Part shown: positions 34,722 through 43,630 of the stretch, piece by piece
Layout: each line of letters opens with the position of its first letter
How positions within the stretch are numbered: the stretch's first letter is position 1
Source of the DNA: Xanthobacteraceae bacterium
GTDB taxonomy: Bacteria > Pseudomonadota > Alphaproteobacteria > Rhizobiales > Xanthobacteraceae
NCBI GenBank assembly: GCA_019745775.1
Contig: JAIESR010000001.1
Span: forward strand, 1-64,000
Reading direction: 5' to 3'
DNA: 64,000 bases
The notes under the pieces: generated by a model
The model's input: only the letters and a program-made list of their open reading frames with translations
The model's database searches: none
Told to the model about the DNA's origin: nothing
Program-made: the position numbers and the translations under genes

Positions 34722-36323
34722 ATGGACAACTTCTCCCGCACCCAGATCATCCGCAAGGAAGTGATCCCGACCCAGGGCGGCGTGGTCGCGGCCGCGCACC
34801 GCCGTGCCGCCGAAGTCGGCGCGAGCGTGCTCGCCGCCGGCGGCGACGCGGTCGATGCGGCGGTCGCGGTCTCGTTTGCGATCGGCGTGGTCGAGCCCTG
34901 GATGAGCGGGCCGGCCGCCGGCGGCGCCATGGTGCTGTGGCGCGCCGGCGAAGACCGCGCGCGTGTGGTCGACTACGGCATGCGCTCGCCGATGGCGCTT
35001 GATCCGGCGGACTATCCGCTCGCGCCCGGCGCCGGAACCTCCAAGGATTTGTTCGCCTGGCCGGCGGTGGTCGACGACCGCAACGTGCGCGGCGCCACCG
35101 CCGTCGCCGTGCCGGGCGTCATCTCCGGCATGGGTCTCGCGCATGCGGAATATGGCCGCATCCCCTGGCGTGACCTCCTTGCGCCGGCCGTGGCACTGGC
35201 GAAGGAGGGCCTGCTGGTCGACTGGTTTTCGGCGCTGCTGACCACGTCGGTGGCGCGCGAGCTTGCAGCCGATCCCGATGCCGCGCGCATGTTCCTCGAC
35301 GACGGCACTTGGCCGATCAGCGGCGGCTGGACTTCAGTCATCGAGCGCCATCTCGATCAGCGCGCGATGGCGGCGACGCTGGAGCGGCTGGCCGAGAAAG
35401 GTCCGCGGGAATTCTACGAGGGCGACGTGGCGCGCGCCTTGGTGCGCGACCTGCAAGCCAAAGGCAGCCGCATGGCCGAGGCCGATCTCGCCGGCTATCA
35501 GGCGCGCATCGTCGATGCGCAGACCGTGCCCTATCGCGATGGCCGCATCTACGTCGCGTCGGGCCTGACCGGCGGCCCGACACTCGCGCAGGCGCTGGGA
35601 ATCCTCGCGCGCGAACTCACCCCCGCGCGCGGCACGCCCGGCGCGTCGAGCTACGTTGCCTATGCGCGCGCGCTCGATCAGGCGTTCAACGCGCGATTCG
35701 CGGGGATGGGGGATGCGGCCGGCATCGCCGAAGCCGCGCACGCGCCGTCCTGCACGACGCATTTCAGCATCGTCGACCGCCACGGCAACATGTGCTCGGT
35801 CACGCAGACGCTGCTGTCGATCTTCGGCGCGCGCGTGGTGTCGCCGTCGACCGGGCTGCTGCTCAACAACGGCATCATGTGGTTCGATCCGGAGCCGGGC
35901 AGACCGAATTCGCTCGGGCCGGGCAAGCGCTGCCTCGGCAATTTCTGTCCGGTGATCGGCGAGGGCGGCGACGGCCGGCGCTTCGCGCTCGGCGCGTCGG
36001 GCGGGCGCAAGATCATCGGCGCGGTTCTTCAGATCGCGTCGTTCTTGCTCGACCATGGCCTGACGCTGGAAGAAGCCTTCCACCAGCAGCGCATCGACAT
36101 GAGCGGCACGGGCAAGGCATCGGCCGACCAGACGCTGCCGCTCCCGGTGCTCAACGCGTTGGCCGCGGCGTTCCCCACGACCACGACGGTGCGCACCAAT
36201 TTCCCCTATGCGTTCGCCTGCCCGGCGGCGGTGTTGCGCGAGGGCGATCAAAACATGGGCTGCACCGAGATCATGTCGCCCTGGGGCGACGCGGTCGCCG
36301 AGGCGTCGGGGCGCGCGCACTGA
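34722..36323 (+). CDS. Gamma-glutamyltransferase-family protein
   Basis: This 533-residue Ntn-hydrolase-type protein has GGVVAAAHRRAAEVGASVLAAGGDAVDAAVAVSFAIGVVEPWMSG at the start and the autoprocessing site SCTTHFSIVD (nucleophile Thr at about 345). The C-terminal part contains LGASGGRKIIGAVLQIASF. GGT proteins transfer or hydrolyse gamma-glutamyl groups, usually in the periplasm. No classic signal peptide is present, so it may be a cytosolic acylase-like member. It is the last of the plus-strand genes after the oxidoreductase and receptor. Confidence 0.9.
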   Translation: MDNFSRTQIIRKEVIPTQGGVVAAAHRRAAEVGASVLAAGGDAVDAAVAVSFAIGVVEPWMSGPAAGGAMVLWRAGEDRARVVDYGMRSPMALDPADYPLAPGAGTSKDLFAWPAVVDDRNVRGATAVAVPGVISGMGLAHAEYGRIPWRDLLAPAVALAKEGLLVDWFSALLTTSVARELAADPDAARMFLDDGTWPISGGWTSVIERHLDQRAMAATLERLAEKGPREFYEGDVARALVRDLQAKGSRMAEADLAGYQARIVDAQTVPYRDGRIYVASGLTGGPTLAQALGILARELTPARGTPGASSYVAYARALDQAFNARFAGMGDAAGIAEAAHAPSCTTHFSIVDRHGNMCSVTQTLLSIFGARVVSPSTGLLLNNGIMWFDPEPGRPNSLGPGKRCLGNFCPVIGEGGDGRRFALGASGGRKIIGAVLQIASFLLDHGLTLEEAFHQQRIDMSGTGKASADQTLPLPVLNALAAAFPTTTTVRTNFPYAFACPAAVLREGDQNMGCTEIMSPWGDAVAEASGRAH

Positions 36324-36422
36324 GCCGTCGGCGATATTTTCGGCGGGGCGGTCAAATCCTACCGCTCCGGGCCCTTCCGAATCAGCCCGGCCACCCCACC
36401 TGACCCGGCGCGAAAAGCTGCC

Positions 36423-36470
36423 TTGACAGCTGGCGGCTCCTCCACTAGCTATGTAAATGTTATTAACATT
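36423..36470 (+). promoter_or_regulatory. Candidate promoter and operator before the DUF2852 gene
   Basis: TTGACA at 36423 is followed 17-21 bases later by TAGCTA/TATGTA. Directly after lies a 15-base palindrome, AATGTTA-T-TAACATT (36456-36470). The AT-rich palindrome in high-GC surroundings could bind a repressor. The gene starts at 36498. Confidence 0.5.
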
Positions 36471-36497
36471 CACGGCACGACAGGCCGAGGACGGGAC

Positions 36498-36908
36498 ATG
36501 ACAACGATCGCAAATGCTGAGGTGAAACTTGATCAGTGGGGCATGGGCGCATGGATCGCGCTGATGGTCCTCGGATTCATCGTCTGGTGGCCGGTGGGTC
36601 TCGCGATCCTGGCCTACGTCATATGGAGCGGACGCATGCGCTGTTGGAGACGAGGTGAGGGCGGTCACAGCCGTCATTCGATGCAGGACCCCGCCGGCTG
36701 GTTCCGGCCGTCGAGCGGCAACCACGCGTTCGACGAATACCGTACCGAGACGCTGCGGCGCCTCGAAGAGGAGCAGCGCGAGTTCAGGGAATTCCTCGAG
36801 CGCCTGCGCTTCGCGCGCGACAAGAACGAGTTCGACCAGTTCATGGCCGAGCGCAGGAACCGCACCGGCTCGACCAATCCGCCGGCACCGCCGCAGCCGC
36901 AGGTCTGA
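36498..36908 (+). CDS. DUF2852-family membrane protein
   Basis: This 136-residue protein starts at ATG 36498 (MTTIANAEVKLDQWGMGAWIALMVLGFIVWWPVGLAILAYVIWSGRM region). One hydrophobic hairpin-like segment (about 18-42) is followed by a charged helical tail with FDEYRTETLRRLEEEQREFREFLERLRFARDKNEFDQFMAER, typical of DUF2852. Function is unknown; the family is common in Hyphomicrobiales. The stop codon lies in the first unit of a 17-bp tandem repeat. Confidence 0.82.
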   Translation: MTTIANAEVKLDQWGMGAWIALMVLGFIVWWPVGLAILAYVIWSGRMRCWRRGEGGHSRHSMQDPAGWFRPSSGNHAFDEYRTETLRRLEEEQREFREFLERLRFARDKNEFDQFMAERRNRTGSTNPPAPPQPQV

Positions 36909-36980
36909 TCGCTACAGAGGTCTGATCGCTACAGAGGTCTGATCGCTACAGAGGTCTGATCGCTACGGAGGTCTGATCGC
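36901..36980 (+). repeat. 17-bp tandem repeat over the DUF2852 stop codon
   Basis: The unit AGGTCTGATCGCTACAG is repeated almost exactly four to five times. The first unit holds the TGA stop of the DUF2852 gene and every unit has TGA in the same place. The repeats run into the gap before the convergent DUF6498 gene. Confidence 0.9.
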
Positions 36981-37033
36981 CACTGCAAGACAAGCTTCTC
37001 GCCGCCGATGTCCGACCGACATCGGCGGCGTCA

Positions 37034-37765
37034 TCATGTCTTCAACGTCGTGTTTCCGGACGATAGCGTCATGCCCTCGGGCGCCGACGATCCGCGGATC
37101 GATGCCGCCATGTCGGCAAGGGTCTTGAGTCCGATCACGATCAAAAGCGGTGCGATCGAGCCATAGCGCTGCGCCAGCACGGCGCCCGCGATGATCGCGA
37201 TCTGCATGATGACGATGCGGACATAGAGCCCGCCCACTATCGAGCCGACGGCGTCGTTGCCTGCCTCCGGAGCGGGCGCAATCTTCTTCTTGGGATAGAG
37301 CCCGCGCTCCATCTGGCGCGGATAGCCCTGTGACGTACTGACCAGGTACGAAATCCAGCCCGACACGAACATGAAGGCGATCGCGAGCCAGAGCCCGTTG
37401 GCGAAGAACAGTTCGTCGGAGAAGCTTGCAACGCCGTGCACCTTTTTCAGCCACTCGCCGGAGAACAGGATCCACAGGAACAACAGGTGCGCCGCGATGA
37501 AGAGGCCGGCGTGCAAGGTGAAAAACCCGCACAGCATTTTCCGGGTCGCGGGCCGCACCCGGCCGTTCACGGTGATGGTTCCGAGTTCCTGGATGGGAAC
37601 GCGGGCGATGCGGCGAATCGTCCAGAACGCGATGATCACCGTCTCCATCCAGTAGAGCATCAGCAACTGGAAGGTGTCCCACTGCCAATACAGGACGCCG
37701 TAGAGCGGGATCAGGTTGGCCGCGAGACCAACCAGGACGGCGAGGGTTCGGACTGTGCGGAGCAT
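37034..37765 (-). CDS. DUF6498-type integral membrane protein
   Basis: This 243-residue protein has about six hydrophobic helices, beginning LAVLVGLAANLIPLYGVLYWQWDTFQLLMLYWMETVIIAFWTIRRI. The N-terminal PLYGVLYWQWDTFQLLMLYWMETVI pattern with the tryptophan-rich loop matches the DUF6498 family. No function is known. It stands alone on the minus strand between the DUF2852 gene and tolQ. It ends with a polar tail. Confidence 0.7.
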   Translation of the reverse strand: MLRTVRTLAVLVGLAANLIPLYGVLYWQWDTFQLLMLYWMETVIIAFWTIRRIARVPIQELGTITVNGRVRPATRKMLCGFFTLHAGLFIAAHLLFLWILFSGEWLKKVHGVASFSDELFFANGLWLAIAFMFVSGWISYLVSTSQGYPRQMERGLYPKKKIAPAPEAGNDAVGSIVGGLYVRIVIMQIAIIAGAVLAQRYGSIAPLLIVIGLKTLADMAASIRGSSAPEGMTLSSGNTTLKT

Positions 37766-38070
37766 TTAATGGGGAACCGTTGGCAGCGGCTGATTCTTGC
37801 GAACCCTTCTAACCTGGCCGGAATTGCCAGGGCGCTAACCTCTTCTTAACCACCGTGGGCGCCACTAGCATCCGGAGGGAAGGGTTCAGGCCCTAGTTTG
37901 GACACGTTTGGCGGGGAATTCGTACCAGTGCCGGTGGTGGACGGCTCGATTTCATCGCGCAATTCGGGATTTCGGCGGCGCTCCGTGCCCGGCCGCTTGC
38001 CGCATCCGTTCGGTCCCTGCGACGGCGTATCGCCCGGCCTGACATTCTCGGAGCGCCAAAAGGATCGCGC
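37766..38070. other. Intergenic region upstream of tolQ
   Basis: This 305-base gap separates the DUF6498 gene (minus) from tolQ (plus) and should carry both promoters. No repeat, RNA or convincing coding frame was seen. AAAAGGATCGCGC before ATG 38071 is the likely ribosome site. Confidence 0.5.
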
Positions 38071-38754
38071 ATGACGGCCGCCGACAACAATCTCTCGCTT
38101 TGGGCGCTGTTCTACAACGCCGACCTGATCGTCAAATTGGTGATGATCGGCCTGCTGGTCGCGTCGGTCTGGGTGTGGGCGATCGCGATCGATAAGATGA
38201 TCCTGTATTCGCGGATGCGCCGCGCCATGGATCGCTTCGAGCAGGCGTTCTGGTCGGGTCAGTCGCTGGAGGAACTCTACAAGTCGCTGTCCGCGCGTCC
38301 CCCGCATTCGATGGCCGCGCTGTTCGTCGCCGCGATGCGCGAGTGGAAGCGCAGCCTTGAGGGGCAAGCGCGCTCGTTCGCGGGATTGCAGATGCGGATC
38401 GAGAAGGTGATGGACGTCACCATCGCGCGCGAGGTGGAGCGCCTGGAGCGGCGGCTGCTCGTGCTTGCGACGGTCGGCTCGGCCGGTCCGTTCGTCGGGC
38501 TGCTCGGCACCGTGTGGGGCATCATGACGAGCTTCCGTGCCATCGCGGGACAGCAGAGCACGTCGCTGGCGGTGGTCGCGCCGGGTATCGCGGAGGCGCT
38601 GTTTGCCACCGCAATCGGCCTTATCGCCGCCATACCGGCGACGATTTTTTACAACAAATTCTCGGCCGAGGTGAACAAGCAGGCCCAGCGCCTGGAGGGG
38701 TTTGCGGACGAATTCTCGGCGATCCTGTCGCGGCAGATCGACGAGCGGGCCTAG
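38071..38754 (+). CDS. tolQ: Tol-Pal system proton channel subunit TolQ
   Basis: This 227-residue protein has three membrane helices: WALFYNADLIVKLVMIGLLVASVWVWAIAIDK (about 8-39), LLVLATVGSAGPFVGLLGTVWGIMTSF (about 130-156) and IAEALFATAIGLIAAIPATIFYNKF (about 172-196). These match TolQ/ExbB/MotA. TolQ with TolR forms the proton channel that drives TolA at the septum. It is the first gene of tolQRAB-pal here, with ybgC elsewhere. Confidence 0.96.
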   Translation: MTAADNNLSLWALFYNADLIVKLVMIGLLVASVWVWAIAIDKMILYSRMRRAMDRFEQAFWSGQSLEELYKSLSARPPHSMAALFVAAMREWKRSLEGQARSFAGLQMRIEKVMDVTIAREVERLERRLLVLATVGSAGPFVGLLGTVWGIMTSFRAIAGQQSTSLAVVAPGIAEALFATAIGLIAAIPATIFYNKFSAEVNKQAQRLEGFADEFSAILSRQIDERA

Positions 38755-38763
38755 GGGTACACC

Positions 38764-39255
38764 ATGGGCATGGCAATGGGCGGGCCGACCGCCGCCGCTG
38801 AAACGAGCCGCCGCCGGGGCCGCCGGCGCCACGGTGTGATCAGCGAGATCAACGTGACGCCGATGGTCGACGTCATGCTGGTGTTGCTGATCATCTTCAT
38901 GGTCGCCGCGCCGCTGTTGACGGTGTCGATCCCGGTCGATCTGCCCGAGGCCAAGGCGACGGTCGTGACCAAGGCCAAGACCGAGCAGCTGACCGTCACC
39001 GCGCGCAAGGCGAGCGGCTCATGCAGCACCACCACGGAATACTACCTGGGCGACAGCCCGATCCCATTCGAGGAACTGGAAGCCAAGATCAAGGCGATCA
39101 AGGAATCCGGGGAGAAGGAACTCGATCCGAACATCAATCTGCGGGGCGACAAGGAAATCTGCTATTCTGACGTCATGCGGCTGTTAGGCCGGATCAAGGG
39201 GACCGGCTTCGGGGCGAACATCGAAGTCATTCCGGAGCAGGACAAGAAAAGGTAG
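38764..39255 (+). CDS. tolR: Tol-Pal system protein TolR
   Basis: This 163-residue protein has one helix with the channel Asp, INVTPMVDVMLVLLIIFMVAAPLLT (Asp at about 36). A periplasmic domain follows, ending with GDKEICYSDVMRLLGRIKGTGFGANIEV. The periplasmic domain contains an extra stretch with cysteine at about 87 and another at about 133, which could form a disulfide. The N-terminus is Arg-rich. TolR dimers line the TolQ channel and bind peptidoglycan. The start is 9 bases after tolQ. Confidence 0.96.
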   Translation: MGMAMGGPTAAAETSRRRGRRRHGVISEINVTPMVDVMLVLLIIFMVAAPLLTVSIPVDLPEAKATVVTKAKTEQLTVTARKASGSCSTTTEYYLGDSPIPFEELEAKIKAIKESGEKELDPNINLRGDKEICYSDVMRLLGRIKGTGFGANIEVIPEQDKKR

Positions 39256-39260
39256 CGCCG

Positions 39261-40166
39261 TTGCGGACGGACTGGACCATATCCGCGTGCTGCCACGTCG
39301 TCGTTCTCGGCGCGGCGCTGGTGAGCTTTTCGCCGGCGCGCCTGCCGGCGACGCAGGTGGAGAGCATTCCGGTCAACATCGTCACTGACACCACCACGAG
39401 CCAGGTGCCGCGCGGTCAGACGAATGCGAAGGAAGCCAAGAATCCATTCGCGGAGAAAATTGACACGCCGAGCCCGGTTGACAATCCGAACGCGAAGATC
39501 GCGCCGAAGGAAGTGACCGCGTCGACCGATGCCACGCCGCCGCCGTCTCCGCCGGAGCCGAAACAGGAGGCGGCGAAGAAGGCGGAGCCCCAGCGCGATC
39601 TGATCGCCGAAGCGCTGAAGAAGGATGCCGCCGCCAAGAAGGCCGAACAGAAAGCGGCGGACGCAAAGAAGAAGGCCGACGCGAAAGTCCCCACACCGCC
39701 GAAGCGGCCGCCGACGCCACAGGAGCAGTCGAAGTTCGATCCGCGCGAGATGCAGGCGCTGCTCGACAAGCGCGATCCGCAGCGCAAGATGGCCAAAGGC
39801 GACACGATCAGCGACGCACCGCCACTTGGCATAGAGAAACCGCGCTCCACAGCGGCTCAGCTTTCGCAGAACGAACTCGACGCGTTGGTAGCGCGGCTCG
39901 CGCAGCTCTGGAATCCACCCATCGGCGCGAAGAATCCCGAAGAAATAGTTGTTACGATCCGATTCCGCCTGAAGCCGGATGGGACTGTCGACGGTTACCC
40001 TATGGTCTTAACGTCCGGGCGCAGCGCGCTGTTCATGCTGTCACGGGAGCGGGCCGCGAACGCGATCATGCAGGGCCAGCCGTTCAAGATGCTCAGGCCC
40101 GAGAATTACGAAGCGTGGAGAGATATCGAGGTCACCTTTGATCCGAAGCTCATGATCCGCGAGTGA
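39261..40166 (+). CDS. tolA: Tol-Pal system protein TolA-like energy transducer
   Basis: This 301-residue protein starts at TTG 39261 (MRTDWTISACCHVVVLGAALVSF), with one N-terminal anchor helix. A long Lys/Ala/Pro/Glu-rich middle (about 50-190, for example KKDAAAKKAEQKAADAKKKA) spans the periplasm, and the C-terminal globular domain has VARLAQLWNPP and VTIRFRLKPDGTVDG. It is shorter than E. coli TolA (about 420), usual for alphaproteobacteria. Five bases separate it from tolR. Start codon TTG is chosen because no ATG or GTG precedes the anchor in this frame. Confidence 0.93.
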   Translation: MRTDWTISACCHVVVLGAALVSFSPARLPATQVESIPVNIVTDTTTSQVPRGQTNAKEAKNPFAEKIDTPSPVDNPNAKIAPKEVTASTDATPPPSPPEPKQEAAKKAEPQRDLIAEALKKDAAAKKAEQKAADAKKKADAKVPTPPKRPPTPQEQSKFDPREMQALLDKRDPQRKMAKGDTISDAPPLGIEKPRSTAAQLSQNELDALVARLAQLWNPPIGAKNPEEIVVTIRFRLKPDGTVDGYPMVLTSGRSALFMLSRERAANAIMQGQPFKMLRPENYEAWRDIEVTFDPKLMIRE

Positions 40167-40190
40167 CCCAAACTTCCCTGTCAGAAACAA

Positions 40191-41549
40191 ATGAGCGAAC
40201 AGAACTCGCCCCCACCGCCTCTCTTGAATCGCCGCCGCTTGCTCGCGCTGGGAGCCGCCACCGCCGGCACGCTGGCGGGGCTGTCACCGCGCCTCGTTGG
40301 CGCGCAAACCAAACTTACAGTGACCGAGGGTACGATCCGGCCGGTGCCGATCGCGCTGCCGGATTTCGTCACGGGATCGGGCGTCCCCGATCCCGGCTTG
40401 GGCCGCAACATCACCCAGATCATCGCCTCCAATCTGCGGCGCAGCGGACTGTTCACGCCGATCGATCAGAAGGCCTATGTCGAGCAGATCACCGACATCA
40501 ACCGGCAGCCGCGCTTCAATGATTGGAAGTCGATCGGCGCCGATGCGCTGGTCACCGGCCGGCTCGATCGCCAGGGCAACGGCAATGTCGCGGCGCAATT
40601 CCGGCTGTGGGATGTCGTGGGGGGCGGGCACCTGCACGCGCAGCAGACGTCGACCAGCCCCGACAATTATCGCCGCCTCGCACACATCATCTCCGACCAG
40701 ATCTACCAGCGGCTCACCGGCGAGATGGGCTATTTCGACACCCGCATCGTCTTCATCGACGAGTCCGGCGCGCGCAATCAGCGCACCAAGCGCCTCGCGA
40801 TCATGGACCAGGACGGCGCCAATGTGCGCTACCTCACGCGCGGCGACGACCTCGTGCTGACGCCGCGGTTCTCGCCGTCGACGCAGGAAATCACCTACAT
40901 GTCGTACGGGCAGGGACAGCCGCGCGTCTTCCTGCTCAACATCGAGACCGGCCAGCGCGAGGTGGTCGGCAACTTCCCCGGCATGACGTTCGCGCCGCGC
41001 TTCTCGCATGACGGCCAGCGCGTCATCTTGAGCCTGCAGCAGGGCGGCAACTCCAACATCTTCGTGATGGACTTGCGCTCGCGCACCACCACCAAGCTCA
41101 CCGACACCGCGGCGATCGACACCGCGCCGTCCTATTCGCCGGACGGCGGACGCATCTGCTTCGAGTCGGACCGCGGCGGCCGACAGCAGATCTACGTCAT
41201 GGGCGGCAACGGCGGGCCCGCCAACCGCATCAGCTTCGGCGAGGGCTCGTATTCGACGCCGGTGTGGTCGCCGCGCGGCGACTACATCGCCTTCACCAAG
41301 CAAGGCGGCGGCCGCTTCGCGATCGGCATCATGAAGCCGGACGGCTCGGGCGAGCGCATCCTCACCGACGGCTTCCACAATGAAGGTCCGACCTGGGCGC
41401 CGAATGGTCGCGTGCTGATGTTCTTCCGCGACCCCGGCGGCAATGCCGGTCCGCAGCTCTTCACCGTCGACGTCACCGGCCGCAACGAGCAGCGCATTCC
41501 GACGCCGTCATTCGGCTCCGATCCGGCGTGGTCGCCGCTGCTGCGGTGA
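40191..41549 (+). CDS. tolB: Tol-Pal system beta-propeller protein TolB
   Basis: This 452-residue periplasmic protein has an N-terminal domain ([18 protein letters not shown]) and a C-terminal six-bladed propeller with repeats such as [28 protein letters not shown] and [16 protein letters not shown]. TolB binds Pal. The N-terminus [19 protein letters not shown] looks like a twin-arginine (Tat) signal rather than a plain Sec signal, unlike E. coli TolB. Cleavage is likely after VGAQ. It follows tolA closely. Confidence 0.96.
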   Translation: MSEQNSPPPPLLNRRRLLALGAATAGTLAGLSPRLVGAQTKLTVTEGTIRPVPIALPDFVTGSGVPDPGLGRNITQIIASNLRRSGLFTPIDQKAYVEQITDINRQPRFNDWKSIGADALVTGRLDRQGNGNVAAQFRLWDVVGGGHLHAQQTSTSPDNYRRLAHIISDQIYQRLTGEMGYFDTRIVFIDESGARNQRTKRLAIMDQDGANVRYLTRGDDLVLTPRFSPSTQEITYMSYGQGQPRVFLLNIETGQREVVGNFPGMTFAPRFSHDGQRVILSLQQGGNSNIFVMDLRSRTTTKLTDTAAIDTAPSYSPDGGRICFESDRGGRQQIYVMGGNGGPANRISFGEGSYSTPVWSPRGDYIAFTKQGGGRFAIGIMKPDGSGERILTDGFHNEGPTWAPNGRVLMFFRDPGGNAGPQLFTVDVTGRNEQRIPTPSFGSDPAWSPLLR

Positions 41550-41787
41550 AGCCATGACGATGAGAGGCCCGGAGACTTGTCGCCGTTGCCAGCGCCCTGC
41601 GATGGAACTTTCACCGGCCCTGATCGCGCCGTATTCACGAGACATTAACCCTCATAAGCGGATTCACGGGGTTCACCGCATTTGAGGGGTCGGGGCAAGC
41701 CTCCATCAAGGTTGACGGAACGTTCGTTTAACCAGCGTGCTGCTAGACCCACACATCCGGTAACAACGTGAGACTGGAGGCACCGGA

Positions 41788-42282
41788 ATGCTGAGTGGAG
41801 TTTTGAGCTTCCGATCGACACGCTTCGCGTGCCTTCTCGTGGCGGCGCTGAGCATCGCCGCTTGCGCGAGGAATCCTGAAGAGACCGCTTCGTTGGCGAA
41901 TGCCAGCGCGGCGACCCCAGGCAGCCAGCAAGACTTCGTCGTGAATGTCGGCGACCGCGTGTGGTTCCAGGTCGATTCCGCGGAACTGACGCAGCAGTCG
42001 ATCGCGACGTTGGAGAAGCAGGCGCAGTGGCTGCGCGCCTATCCGCAATATTCGTTCACGGTCGAGGGCCACGCCGACGAGCGCGGCACGCGCGAGTACA
42101 ACATCGCGCTCGGCGCCCGGCGTGCCCAGGCCGTGCGCGACTACCTCGCTTCGCGCGGGGTCCAGGCGCACCGCATGCGCACGATCTCCTACGGCAAGGA
42201 ACGCCCGGTTGCCGTCTGTAACGACATTTCCTGCTGGTCGCAGAACCGCCGTTCGGTGACGGTGCTCAACGCCAGCTCGTAA
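41788..42282 (+). CDS. pal: Peptidoglycan-associated lipoprotein Pal
   Basis: This 164-residue lipoprotein has the signal MLSGVLSFRSTRFACLLVAALSIAAC, with lipid-modified Cys at about 26 in the lipobox LSIAAC. The OmpA-like domain (about 60-160) has VWFQVDSAELTQQSIATLEKQAQWL and FTVEGHADERGTREYNIALGARRAQAVRDYL, the peptidoglycan-binding signature. It sits 238 bases after tolB, so it may have its own promoter as well. A terminator follows at 42311. Confidence 0.96.
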   Translation: MLSGVLSFRSTRFACLLVAALSIAACARNPEETASLANASAATPGSQQDFVVNVGDRVWFQVDSAELTQQSIATLEKQAQWLRAYPQYSFTVEGHADERGTREYNIALGARRAQAVRDYLASRGVQAHRMRTISYGKERPVAVCNDISCWSQNRRSVTVLNASS

Positions 42283-42310
42283 ACTTCGCGGGGGAAATAC
42301 GGGGGAAGGG

Positions 42311-42344
42311 TCAACCGGCGCCTTCGGGCGCCGGTTGAATTTTT
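42311..42344 (+). terminator. Rho-independent terminator of tol-pal
   Basis: A perfect 12-base-pair stem, TCAACCGGCGCC and GGCGCCGGTTGA around a TTCG tetraloop, is followed by ATTTTTG. It lies 28 bases after the pal stop. Confidence 0.92.
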
Positions 42345-42451
42345 GCGGGCATTTCAACCGATTGAGGAGTTCCATCGGGCTTGCCAAGCCGGATGGGCGG
42401 CGAAACACTAGCGGACATGTCGGCGCGGAAACCCTTGGAGGGGACAAGTAG

Positions 42452-43600
42452 ATGCGCAACAAGTCCGGTATTGCCGCGAGCGTCGTTGCCGTCGCCGCCG
42501 TCCTGGCCGCCTGCGGGCAGGGCAACCAGTACGTGGCGCCGCCCCTGCCGAAGGTAGCGGTGGCGAAGCCGACCAAGCAGCCGATCACGCGCTACCTCGA
42601 AGCCACCGGCAACACCGCGGCCGTTAACAGCGCCGACCTGGTCGCGCGCGTCAACGGATTCATCGAGACGATCAATTATCAGGACGGCGCGCCCGTGAAG
42701 AAGGGCGATCTCCTGTTCACGATCGAGCTCGAGCCCTACAAGGTGAAGCTCGAGCAGGCGCAGGCCACGGAAGAATCCGCGAACTCGACCTACAACCAGC
42801 AGCAGGCCGCGTTTGAACGGTCCGCCGAGCTGATCAAGCAGAAGGTGACCACGCAGGCTTCCTATGATCAGGCGCTGGCGAACCGGGACGCTGCAAAGTC
42901 CTCGCTCGATAACGCCCGCGCCAACACGCGGCTTGCCCAGATCAACTACGACTACGCGCAGGTGCGGGCGCCGTTCGACGGCATCGTGACGGCGCGCAAG
43001 GTGTCGGTCGGGACTTATGTCGGCGGCGGCGGAACGCCGACGGTGCTCGCCACCATCGTTCAGCTCGATCCGATTTGGGTGAACTTCAACATCAGCGAGC
43101 AGGACGTCATCCGGGTGCGCGCGGCGCTGGCAGAACGCGGAGCCACCCGTGACGACGTCATGAAGTACAAGGTCGAGGCCGCATTGCAGGACGAGACCAA
43201 CTATCCGCATGTCGGAACCATCGACTATGTCGCCCCCACTTTGAGCACGACGACGGGGACGCTGGCGGTGCGCGGCCTATTCCAGAATCCGAAGAACGTG
43301 CTGCTGCCCGGCTATTTCGTGCGGCTGCGGATCCCCAGTCCGACCGAGCGGGTCGCGCTGCTCGTTCCCGACGTCGCGCTCGGCAGCGACCAGAGCGGCC
43401 GCTACGTGCTGGTCGTCGGCAAGGACGACGTGGTCGAGCAGCGCAAAGTCGAGATCGGGCCCCTGATCGGCACCATGCGGGTGATCGACAACGGCCTGAA
43501 CGAAAACGACCGGGTCGTGGTTTCGGGGACGCTGCGCGCGATCCCCGGCCAGAAGGTCGATCCGCAAGCCGCCGCGCCCGAAAAAACCGCCGCACGGTAG
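42452..43600 (+). CDS. RND efflux periplasmic adaptor (membrane fusion lipoprotein)
   Basis: This 382-residue AcrA/MexA-type protein has a lipobox VLAAC with lipid Cys at 21. The lipoyl/barrel-sandwich region (ARVNGFIETINYQDGAPVKKGDLLFTIE), coiled-coil hairpin (about 105-170, KLEQAQATEESANSTYNQQQAAFERS) and beta-barrel/membrane-proximal domains follow in order. APFDGIVTARKVSVGTYV is the return strand. It pairs with the RND pump downstream, which lies beyond a repeat. No TolC-type outer-membrane gene is next to it, so a distant TolC is presumably shared. Confidence 0.95.
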   Translation: MRNKSGIAASVVAVAAVLAACGQGNQYVAPPLPKVAVAKPTKQPITRYLEATGNTAAVNSADLVARVNGFIETINYQDGAPVKKGDLLFTIELEPYKVKLEQAQATEESANSTYNQQQAAFERSAELIKQKVTTQASYDQALANRDAAKSSLDNARANTRLAQINYDYAQVRAPFDGIVTARKVSVGTYVGGGGTPTVLATIVQLDPIWVNFNISEQDVIRVRAALAERGATRDDVMKYKVEAALQDETNYPHVGTIDYVAPTLSTTTGTLAVRGLFQNPKNVLLPGYFVRLRIPSPTERVALLVPDVALGSDQSGRYVLVVGKDDVVEQRKVEIGPLIGTMRVIDNGLNENDRVVVSGTLRAIPGQKVDPQAAAPEKTAAR

Positions 43601-43630
43601 CACCATGTTGCGCTCAGACCGAGCCATAGT

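Noticed and set aside
36901-36980. Short CRISPR array
   Set aside because: The 17-bp units are contiguous without spacers, so it is a simple tandem repeat.
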